Shown here piece after piece: positions 9,979 through 16,454 of a DNA stretch of 64,000 nt. Both the position numbers and the translations under genes were made by a program. Where the stretch lies: positions 372,001-436,000 of the forward strand of contig JACKMA010000001.1 of NCBI GenBank assembly GCA_024235635.1. Direction: 5' to 3'. A model generated the notes under the pieces. It made no database searches. It was not told where the DNA came from and saw nothing but the letters and a program-made list of their open reading frames with translations. The DNA is from Zoogloeaceae bacterium. GTDB taxonomy: Bacteria; Pseudomonadota; Gammaproteobacteria; Burkholderiales; Rhodocyclaceae. Each line of letters begins with the position of its first letter. Position 1 is the stretch's first letter.

Positions 9979-10425
9979 TTAGTCGGTGACAAAGACCATG
10001 TACATACCACCCGCACCTTTCTTGCTGTAGATGAGCTGAGTGCCAACATTGCTTTCATGCATGTACTTGAGGACGCAGGCCACCGTTGACCCTCTGTAGC
10101 CGTAATTTGTTACCGCAACATCAATGGCAATGCCGCGCTGTTCGATTAAGTTTGCCTTTGTTGCGCCACGCATGAAATCGCACATCTTCTGCACGTCTAC
10201 GTGCTTGCGGAGTTTCGCAATTTCATTTTCAAGTGCAGTGATGCGCGGTGATGCTGCTCGCTCGGTGAAGGAGTAAAAGCGGACTTTTCCGTCATCACCC
10301 ATCTTCACGGAGTGATAGCCGTTCTTCGCAATATGCTTCTCTGGATCGATCACCTCCGCGACTGCGTGGGTGGACACATAGCCGAATAACAGACCGGACA
10401 CGACATTCCTGATGTACTTAAGCAT
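9979..10425 (-). CDS. Hypothetical exported protein (cassette-like island gene)
   Basis: A 148-residue protein, not recognised. It opens with a positively charged and hydrophobic stretch (MLKYIRNVVSGLLFGYVSTHAVA) that looks like a signal peptide. A short coiled coil (RITALENEIAKLRKHV) follows near residues 60-75, and then a mixed domain with three cysteines or so (CDFMRG, ACVLKYM). It is nine bases downstream of the 58-residue membrane gene on the same strand and probably shares its transcript. GC content is low compared with the flanks. It may act in the periplasm; nothing more specific is supported. Confidence 0.6.
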   Translation of the reverse strand: MLKYIRNVVSGLLFGYVSTHAVAEVIDPEKHIAKNGYHSVKMGDDGKVRFYSFTERAASPRITALENEIAKLRKHVDVQKMCDFMRGATKANLIEQRGIAIDVAVTNYGYRGSTVACVLKYMHESNVGTQLIYSKKGAGGMYMVFVTD

Positions 10426-10434
10426 GGCTGTTAC

Positions 10435-10611
10435 TCAGTTGTTTCCCGTTGTTTTTGAGGCGGGGCGCACAACCAAATACTCGTATCCGACGGCGAAGCC
10501 AAACGTGAGCAGCAGTACCGGGATGCCCTCAAGATTGTAGGCGCCAATGAGCCAGAGGTTAAACAGCAAGATACCCCCACCAATCAAACGCAGTTTCATT
10601 GTCTTCTTCAT
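10435..10611 (-). CDS. Small two-helix membrane protein (island gene)
   Basis: A 58-residue protein starting MKKTMKLRLIGGG, chosen over a longer open frame because GGGAGACAGGA lies directly upstream of this ATG. It consists of two hydrophobic segments, GILLFNLWLIGAYNL and PVLLLTFGFAVGYEYLVV, and a short polar tail. No family is recognised. It is the first gene of a two-gene unit with 9979-10425. About 25 bp upstream is GTTAGGC (10641-10635 on the minus strand), a perfect cassette-boundary heptamer. Confidence 0.55.
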   Translation of the reverse strand: MKKTMKLRLIGGGILLFNLWLIGAYNLEGIPVLLLTFGFAVGYEYLVVRPASKTTGNN

Positions 10612-10634
10612 TCCTGTCTCCCGTGAGCAAAGAA

Positions 10635-10673
10635 GCCTAACCTTGATATATCCAGGCACCTTGCCAGATGACA
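10635..10673 (-). promoter_or_regulatory. Possible promoter followed by a GTTAGGC cassette-boundary heptamer
   Basis: On the minus strand TGTCAT (10673-10668) and TATATC (10650-10645) are 17 bases apart and could form a sigma70 promoter with a weak -35. Directly downstream GTTAGGC (10641-10635) equals the canonical integron core site G/TTRRRY. A promoter placed just before the first cassette boundary is the layout used by integrons to express cassettes. The sequence on its upstream side does not clearly match a known attI. Confidence 0.35.
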
Positions 10674-10799
10674 TCAGCGCGGATTCAAAGCGGCTCGCAG
10701 GCTATTGCTTTGAAGTGTAATTTGATTGGAGTGAAAAATAATTCCACAAAAAACAGCAATCATCGGGATCGTGCGCCGACAGTCATTGAGGCGCACTCA

Positions 10800-10838
10800 T
10801 AGGCGGAAAGCATACCGCTTCTGCCAATCGGCAGCTAT
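10800..10838 (-). repeat. Right copy of the 39-bp inverted repeat bounding the accessory island
   Basis: This is the reverse complement of 8231-8269 with four mismatches. The part nearest the island (TAGGCGGAAAGCATACCGCTT) is identical in both copies. Outside it the sequence continues GAATCGCG, which is loosely similar to the corresponding outer sequence on the left. It merges into the degenerate repeat field to its right. Confidence 0.75.
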
Positions 10839-10854
10839 CTGAATCGCGTTGCGA

Positions 10855-11065
10855 GGGGCCGCTTGTGGCCGGTCAGGTGAGTTCGCCAACGGCAGCTTCG
10901 GAGCAGCGAAACCCGAGGAAGCCCTGTGTGGCTGGATGGCGGCTTCAGGGAGGTCTCGAAAGGCCGCTTGGGGTCGATTGCGGCGGTTCAGGAACCATTG
11001 ATTGAGCGGCAGCTCCGGCCGATTTGCTTCCGTAGGCATTACGGCGGCTTCCGAAGTGGAGCAGC
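10855..11065. repeat. Field of degenerate GC-rich repeat units
   Basis: Related short units occur at irregular spacing: GGCCGCTTGTGGCCGGTC, CGGCAGCTTCGGAGCAGC, GGCGGCTTCAGGGAGG, GGCCGCTTGGGGTCGATTGC, GCGGCAGCTCCGGCCGATT and GGCGGCTTCCGAAGTGGAGC. They share GGC-x-GCT-(T/C) followed by a G-rich half. Similar units occur at 8160-8270 and 9205-9275. Function is unknown. Such degenerate repeats are often seen beside laterally acquired DNA, which is an impression from other genomes rather than something proven here. Confidence 0.5.
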
Positions 11066-11250
11066 CATCCCGGTGATTGATCTCTCGGAATCAAGGGTGG
11101 CGAGCGATGGCCGGCTCTCGCTGACTCAGAAGTCCACGCTGCCGAATGCGGCAGCACAATACGACACCATCCGCTCGGGCAAATGCCCACCGTTGCGAGC
11201 CCTGAATTCAACGCGACGGTCGATTCTTCCCGTTCCGCGGCGGCGCCCGT

Positions 11251-11565
11251 TCAGGAAGCGTCGAGTTCGCGCTGATAGCGCGCCAGGTGGGCACGCCCGC
11301 GCAGCGTCGTGGCAGCCACCCAGATGCCGACGACTGCGGCGCAGATCGCGACGAAGCCGGTGAATTGCGGCAGCAGCGCGGCCACCGCGAGCACCACCGC
11401 CGCCGCCACGGCCGCGACCACGGCGGCATTGCGATGGACGTTGCGGCGCATCGCGTCGACCTTGGCCACCGAATCGACGCCGGCCTCGACCAGCGCCGCG
11501 CGCAGGTTCTGGTAGTCGCGTTCCTGCTTGTCGGCACTGCGGCCGAAGGGATCGTCCAGCTTCAC
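11251..11565 (-). CDS. Small membrane protein coupled to the M20 amidohydrolase
   Basis: A 104-residue protein starting at GTG 11565, which overlaps the amidohydrolase stop (GTGA), so it is translationally coupled. A charged N-terminal part (KLDDPFGRSADKQERDYQNLRAAL) is followed by two hydrophobic helices, AAVVAAVAAAVVLAVAALL and FVAICAAVVGIWVAATTL, and a basic tail. I do not recognise a family. It may anchor or regulate the hydrolase at the membrane, or be functionally unrelated; only the co-transcription is supported by the sequence. Confidence 0.6.
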   Translation of the reverse strand: MKLDDPFGRSADKQERDYQNLRAALVEAGVDSVAKVDAMRRNVHRNAAVVAAVAAAVVLAVAALLPQFTGFVAICAAVVGIWVAATTLRGRAHLARYQRELDAS

Positions 11566-12749
11566 GCCTCGACCCCGGCAGCCTCGACCGGCAGCAGGGT
11601 TTCCGCCAGACGCTGCCAGTAGGCGACGCCGTGCGGGATGATGTCGTCGTTGAAGTCGTAGTTCGGGTTGTGCAGCGTGCAGCCGCCCTGCCCCGGACCA
11701 TTGCCGATCCAGACGTAGGCGCCGGGCTTTTCGCGCAGGAAGAACGAGAAATCCTCCGCCCCCATGCTCGGCTTCATGTCGGTGGTGAGCCCGGTCGCCC
11801 CGACCACCTCGGCGGCGACGCGGGCGCACAGCTCGGCTTCGGCCCGGGTATTGACGGTGGGCGGATAGCCGCGGTGGTACTTGAAGGCGATGTTGGCGCC
11901 GAAGCTGGCACCGATGCCGGCGCAGATGCGCTGCATCGCCTGTTCCACCTTGTCCTGCACCTCCGGCCGGAACGCGCGCACGGTGCCGGAGAGCTGGGCC
12001 CGGTCCGGGATCACGTTGCTGGCCTCGCCGGCGTGGAAGCAGGTCACCGACACCACCACCGGGTCGAGCGGATCGATGACGCGGCTGGCAATGGTCTGCA
12101 GCGCCTGCACCAGCGCGGCGCCGGCGGCGACCGGGTCGACGCCGAGGTGGGGCATCGCGGCGTGGGCGCCATGGCCGAGGATCTCGACCTCGAAGTGGTC
12201 GGCGCTGGCCATCACCGGCCCGAGATGCACCGCAATGTGGCCCGCTGGCAGGCCCGGCCAGTTGTGCATGCCATACACCGAGTCCATCGGAAAGCGCTCG
12301 AACAGGCCGTCCTCGATCATCGCCAGGCCGCCGCCGTCGCCTTCCTCGGCGGGCTGGAAGATCAGGTACACGGTGCCATCGAAGCAGGCCTCGGCGGCCA
12401 GCACCTGGGCCGCGCCGAGCAGCATCGTGGTGTGGCCGTCGTGGCCGCAGGCGTGCATCTTGCCGGGATGGCGCGAATGGTGCGGAAAGGTGTTGCGCTC
12501 GGTGATCGGCAGCGCGTCCATGTCCGCCCGCAGGCCGATCGCCCGCGTCGACCGGCCCTTGCGGATCACCCCGACGACGCCGGTGCGGCCGATGCCGCGG
12601 TGGGTCTCGATGCCGAGCTGCTCGAGTCGCTGGGCGACGACTTCGGCGGTGCGGTGTTCCTCGAAGGCCAGCTCGGGATGGGCGTGCAGATCGCGCCGCA
12701 GCGCGCTCAACGAGGACTGCATCTGCCGGATGGCGTGCCCGATTTCCAT
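11562..12749 (-). CDS. M20 family amidohydrolase (N-acyl-amino-acid / hippurate hydrolase type)
   Basis: A 395-residue cytosolic metallo-amidohydrolase. It should cleave an N-acyl or related amide from an amino acid, using two metal ions. Recognisable are the family opening LRRDLHAHPELAFEE, the metal motif GKMHACGHDGHTTMLLGAA, the catalytic FQPAEEG and the C-terminal MGAEDFSFFL. ATG 12749 was chosen because CAGGAGGAGA sits directly upstream; an open extension to 12836 is not family-like. The exact substrate (hippurate, acetyl-amino acids, an indole-3-acetyl conjugate) cannot be told from sequence. It shares a two-gene operon with the small membrane protein. Confidence 0.9.
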   Translation of the reverse strand: MEIGHAIRQMQSSLSALRRDLHAHPELAFEEHRTAEVVAQRLEQLGIETHRGIGRTGVVGVIRKGRSTRAIGLRADMDALPITERNTFPHHSRHPGKMHACGHDGHTTMLLGAAQVLAAEACFDGTVYLIFQPAEEGDGGGLAMIEDGLFERFPMDSVYGMHNWPGLPAGHIAVHLGPVMASADHFEVEILGHGAHAAMPHLGVDPVAAGAALVQALQTIASRVIDPLDPVVVSVTCFHAGEASNVIPDRAQLSGTVRAFRPEVQDKVEQAMQRICAGIGASFGANIAFKYHRGYPPTVNTRAEAELCARVAAEVVGATGLTTDMKPSMGAEDFSFFLREKPGAYVWIGNGPGQGGCTLHNPNYDFNDDIIPHGVAYWQRLAETLLPVEAAGVEA

Positions 12750-12860
12750 GGTCTCCTCCTGCCCGCCGCCGACCACGATGGCCGGTCGACTGTTGCCGAA
12801 AACACTCACTGTGGACTTCCGAAGTAGCTTTCGCAACGGTCAGGCCCCAAAATGCGCCAC

Positions 12861-12892
12861 TGCGGTGCAGGGGCTCCGCGTGCTGCACCGCA
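12861..12892. promoter_or_regulatory. Perfect 10-bp inverted repeat in a divergent intergenic region
   Basis: TGCGGTGCAG (12861-12870) and CTGCACCGCA (12883-12892) are perfect complements separated by 12 bases. They lie between the divergent amidohydrolase and transglutaminase genes. The size is compatible with a dimeric regulator site or an RNA hairpin in the amidohydrolase leader. No T-tract follows. Confidence 0.35.
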
Positions 12893-12936
12893 AACTGACA
12901 TGCGAGCCGCCGGTACCCTACCCGTGAAGCCGGCCA

Positions 12937-12964
12937 TTGCGGCTGGTCTGGTCTTTGCTACATC
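12937..12964 (+). promoter_or_regulatory. Possible sigma70 promoter of the transglutaminase/ATP-grasp operon
   Basis: TTGCGG (12937-12942) and TACATC (12959-12964) are separated by 16 bases. They lie 28 bp before the ATG at 12992, leaving room for a short leader. The match is moderate and it is the best candidate in the intergenic region. Confidence 0.35.
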
Positions 12965-12991
12965 TCGCGGAAACCCCAACGAGGCACACTC

Positions 12992-15900
12992 ATGTCCATT
13001 CACGTGGCGCTCCATCACGTCACCCGGTACGAGTACGATCGCCCGATCAATCTCGGCCCCCAGATCATTCGCCTGCGCCCGGCACCCCACAGCCGCACCC
13101 GGGTGCTGTCCTACTCGATGCGGGTCAAGCCCGAAAAGCACTTCATCAACTGGCAGCAGGATCCCCAGTCGAACTATCAGGCCCGGCTGGTCTTCCCGGA
13201 GAAGACCACCTGCTTCCATGTCGAGGTCGATCTGGTCGCCGAGATGGCGGTCTTCAACCCGTTCGACTTCTTCCTGGAGCCCCGCGCCGAACATTTCCCA
13301 GTCAGCTACGAGGAGTGGCAGAGCGAGGAACTCGCCCCGTTCCGCAAGAAGTGCGAGCTGACGCCGCTGTTCGCCGAGTATCTCGCCGCGGTGCCGCGCG
13401 ACCCGGTGCGCACGATCGACTTCCTGGTGGACCTCAACCGCAACCTGCAGCACCACATCAGCTACCTGATCCGGATGGAGCCCGGCGTGCAGACGCCGGA
13501 AGAGACGCTGACCGCGCGCTCGGGCTCGTGCCGCGATTCGGGCTGGCTGCTGGTCCAGCTGCTGCGCCACCTCGGCTTCGCGGCCCGCTTCGTCTCGGGC
13601 TACCTGATCCAGCTCACGCCCGACGTCAAGTCCCTCGACGGCCCGTCGGGCCCGGAAAAGGACTTCACCGACCTGCACGCCTGGTGCGAGGTCTTCCTGC
13701 CGGGTGCCGGCTGGGTCGGCCTCGACCCGACCTCGGGCCTGCTCGCCGGCGAAGGCCACATCCCGATCGCGTGCACCCCCGAGCCGGGCTCGGCGGCGCC
13801 GGTCAGCGGCGCCCTCGACGAGTGCGAGGTCGAGTTCGCCCACGAGATGTCGGTCAGCCGCATCTGGGAGGCGCCCCGCGTCACCAAGCCGTACACCGAC
13901 GCCGAATGGCGCGAGATCGAGGCCCTCGGACACCTCGTCGACGGCGAGCTGCGCACCATGGACGTGCGCCTGACCCAGGGCGGCGAGCCAACCTTCGTGT
14001 CGGTGGACGACCCCGACGGCGCCGAATGGAACACCGAGGCCATGGGCCCGACCAAGAAGCTGCTGTCGGCCGATCTCTACCATCGCCTGCGCAACAAGTA
14101 CGCGCCCAAGGGCCTGGTGCACTTCGGCCAGGGCAAGTGGTATCCGGGTGAGCAGTTGCCGCGCTGGTCGCTGACCTGCTTCTGGCGCAAGGACGGCGAG
14201 CCGATCTGGGACAACCCGGCCCTGATCGCCGACGAGCGCGTCGGCGGCATTGCCGACGAGGATGTCGCCGGCCGCTTCCTGAGCGAGGTCGCCCGCCGGC
14301 TCGAACTCGACCCCCGCTTCGTGTTTCCCGGCTATGAAGACGTCTTCTATTACCTGTGGCGCGAGCGCCGGCTGCCGGTGAACGTCGATCCGTACGAATC
14401 GCGCATCGACGACCCGATGGAGCGCGAGCGCCTGATGAAGGTGTTCACCCAGGGTCTCGACAAGGTCATCGGCCACGTCCTGCCGGTGGGCCGCAACACC
14501 GTGACCGGCAAGTGGCAGACCGGCCCGTGGTTCCTGCGCGCGGAGCGCTGCTACCTGTTCCCGGGCGACTCGCCGATGGGCTATCGCCTGCCGCTCGACT
14601 CGCAGCCGTGGGCGATCGAGGGCGAATACCCGTGGATCCACCAGCCCGACCCGTTCGACCATTATCCGGCCCTGCCGTCGCACGCCGACATCCGCCGCCA
14701 GTTCGCGCCCGGCAGCCTGCGCGACGACGGTGCGTCGGTACGCGCCGCGCAGGCGCGGCTGGCCGGCATCCAGGGCCCCCACAGCCATTTCGCACCCGGT
14801 CATCCCGGCGAGTACAACCCGGACGCCACCGCCACCGACACCTCGCCCCAGTTCCTGCAGTCGGCCGGCTGGATCACCCGCACCGCGATGTGCGCGCAAG
14901 CGCGCAACGGCGTGCTCTACATCTTCATGCCGCCGACGACGACGCTGGAGGACTACCTCGAGCTGGTGGCGGCGGTGGAAGCCACTGCCGAAGCGCTCAA
15001 CCAGCCGGTGCTGCTGGAGGGCTACGAGCCGCCACGCGATCCGCGCCTGAAGCACTTCCGGATCACGCCGGATCCGGGCGTGGTCGAGGTCAACATCCAC
15101 CCGGCCAGCGACTGGGACGAACTGGTCGATCAGACCACCCACCTCTACGAGTCGGCCCACTACTCGCGGCTGACCAGCGAAAAGTTCATGCTCGACGGTC
15201 GCCACACCGGCACCGGTGGCGGCAACCACTTCGTGCTCGGCGGCGACACCCCGGGCGACTCGCCCTTCCTGAGGCGACCGGATCTGCTGCGCAGCCTGGT
15301 CAGCTACTGGCACAACCACCCGAGCCTGTCCTACCTGTTCTCGGGCCTGTTCATCGGCCCGACCTCGCAGGCGCCGCGGGTGGACGAGGCACGCAACGAT
15401 TCGCTGTTCGAGCTCGAGATCGCCTTCCGCGAGATGGAGCGCCAGTGTTCGCTCGGCCCCGACGGCTGCCCGCCGTGGATGGTGGACCGGCTGCTGCGCC
15501 ACCTGCTGATCGACGTCACCGGAAACACCCATCGTTCCGAGTTCTGCATCGACAAGATGTACTCGCCGGACGGCAGCACCGGACGACTCGGGCTGCTCGA
15601 GCTGCGGGCGTTCGAGATGCCGCCGCACGCACGCATGAGCCTGACCCAGCAGTTGCTGCTGCGGGCCCTGGTCGCCCGCTTCTGGGAGCGCCCCTACACC
15701 CCGCCCAAGCTGGCGCGCTGGGGCACCGAGCTGCACGACCGCTACCTGCTGCCGCACTTCGTCTGGCAGGATTTCTGCGATGTTGCAGAAGAGATGCAAT
15801 TGGCCGGCTTCCCGATTCAGGCAAACTGGTTCAAGCCCCACTTCGAATTCCGCTTCCCGAAGTTCGGCGACTACGCCGTCAAGGGCATGGAGATCGAAGT

Positions 15901-16393
15901 ACGCTCGGCGCTGGAGCCTTGGCACGTGCTCGGCGAGGAAGGGGCAGCGGGCGGCACTGCGCGCTTCGTCGATTCGTCGGTCGAGCGTGTCCAGGTCAAG
16001 GTCAGTGGCATGGCGCCGGATCGCTACCAGCTCACCTGCAACGGTCATGTCGTGCCGCTCCAGCCGACCGGCCGCGCCGGCGAGTTCGTCGCCGCCGTGC
16101 GCTACCGCGCCTGGCAGCCGCCTTCGTGCCTGCATCCGACGATCGGTGTCGATGGTCCGCTCACCTTCGATCTGATCGATACCTGGATGAATCGCAGCCT
16201 CGGCGGTTGCCAGTACCACGTGTCGCATCCGGGCGGCCGCAGCTTCGACACCTTCCCGGTCAATGCCTTCGAGGCCGAGAGCCGACGACTGGCGCGATTC
16301 TTCCGCATGGGCCACACCCCCGGCCGGATCATTCCTGGAGAAACGCCGCACGGCAGCGAGTTCGCCTTCACGCTAGACTTGCGCACGAGCTGA
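12992..16393 (+). CDS. Transglutaminase-like protein with DUF2126 domain
   Basis: A 1133-residue cytosolic protein. Residues 1-90 form the N-terminal beta domain of bacterial transglutaminase-like proteins (VALHHVTRYEYDRPI). Residues about 165-260 hold the catalytic core with a triad visible as Cys180 (RSGSCRDSGWLL), His229 (DLHAWCEVF) and Asp245 (GLDPTSG). The remaining two thirds are DUF2126 (starting VRLTQGGEPTFVSVDDPDG). It is first in a three-gene set with a circularly permuted ATP-grasp/alpha-E protein and a second transglutaminase. Comparative genomics has linked this set to ATP-dependent peptide or amide bond chemistry, with the transglutaminase as the peptidase or transferase. Substrates are unknown. 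Confidence 0.9.
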   Translation: MSIHVALHHVTRYEYDRPINLGPQIIRLRPAPHSRTRVLSYSMRVKPEKHFINWQQDPQSNYQARLVFPEKTTCFHVEVDLVAEMAVFNPFDFFLEPRAEHFPVSYEEWQSEELAPFRKKCELTPLFAEYLAAVPRDPVRTIDFLVDLNRNLQHHISYLIRMEPGVQTPEETLTARSGSCRDSGWLLVQLLRHLGFAARFVSGYLIQLTPDVKSLDGPSGPEKDFTDLHAWCEVFLPGAGWVGLDPTSGLLAGEGHIPIACTPEPGSAAPVSGALDECEVEFAHEMSVSRIWEAPRVTKPYTDAEWREIEALGHLVDGELRTMDVRLTQGGEPTFVSVDDPDGAEWNTEAMGPTKKLLSADLYHRLRNKYAPKGLVHFGQGKWYPGEQLPRWSLTCFWRKDGEPIWDNPALIADERVGGIADEDVAGRFLSEVARRLELDPRFVFPGYEDVFYYLWRERRLPVNVDPYESRIDDPMERERLMKVFTQGLDKVIGHVLPVGRNTVTGKWQTGPWFLRAERCYLFPGDSPMGYRLPLDSQPWAIEGEYPWIHQPDPFDHYPALPSHADIRRQFAPGSLRDDGASVRAAQARLAGIQGPHSHFAPGHPGEYNPDATATDTSPQFLQSAGWITRTAMCAQARNGVLYIFMPPTTTLEDYLELVAAVEATAEALNQPVLLEGYEPPRDPRLKHFRITPDPGVVEVNIHPASDWDELVDQTTHLYESAHYSRLTSEKFMLDGRHTGTGGGNHFVLGGDTPGDSPFLRRPDLLRSLVSYWHNHPSLSYLFSGLFIGPTSQAPRVDEARNDSLFELEIAFREMERQCSLGPDGCPPWMVDRLLRHLLIDVTGNTHRSEFCIDKMYSPDGSTGRLGLLELRAFEMPPHARMSLTQQLLLRALVARFWERPYTPPKLARWGTELHDRYLLPHFVWQDFCDVAEEMQLAGFPIQANWFKPHFEFRFPKFGDYAVKGMEIEVRSALEPWHVLGEEGAAGGTARFVDSSVERVQVKVSGMAPDRYQLTCNGHVVPLQPTGRAGEFVAAVRYRAWQPPSCLHPTIGVDGPLTFDLIDTWMNRSLGGCQYHVSHPGGRSFDTFPVNAFEAESRRLARFFRMGHTPGRIIPGETPHGSEFAFTLDLRTS

Positions 16394-16454
16394 CCCGACC
16401 GCGGGGAGGCCGGGGCGGCTGCAGCCGCCGTCGATGACCATCCCCGGAGAGCCG

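Larger units (their letters stand above)
10612..11250. other. Gene-free region: AT-rich leader, right inverted repeat and degenerate repeats
   Basis: No protein gene is supported in these 640 bases. 10690-10790 is noticeably AT-rich and could hold upstream promoter elements for the minus-strand island genes. The right inverted repeat follows at 10800-10838. The rest to about 11065 is a run of degenerate GC-rich units (described separately), and 11070-11250 shows nothing recognisable. Confidence 0.5.

Noticed and set aside
8231..10838. Insertion sequence or transposon with its own transposase
   Set aside because: None of the five island proteins has a DDE, tyrosine or serine recombinase motif; only the terminal inverted repeats are present.
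12806..16351. A 1181-codon open frame on the minus strand opposite the transglutaminase-DUF2126 gene
   Set aside because: It is a shadow frame caused by high GC3; the plus-strand gene has a full set of family motifs and the antisense translation is His/Arg/Gly-rich without any domain.
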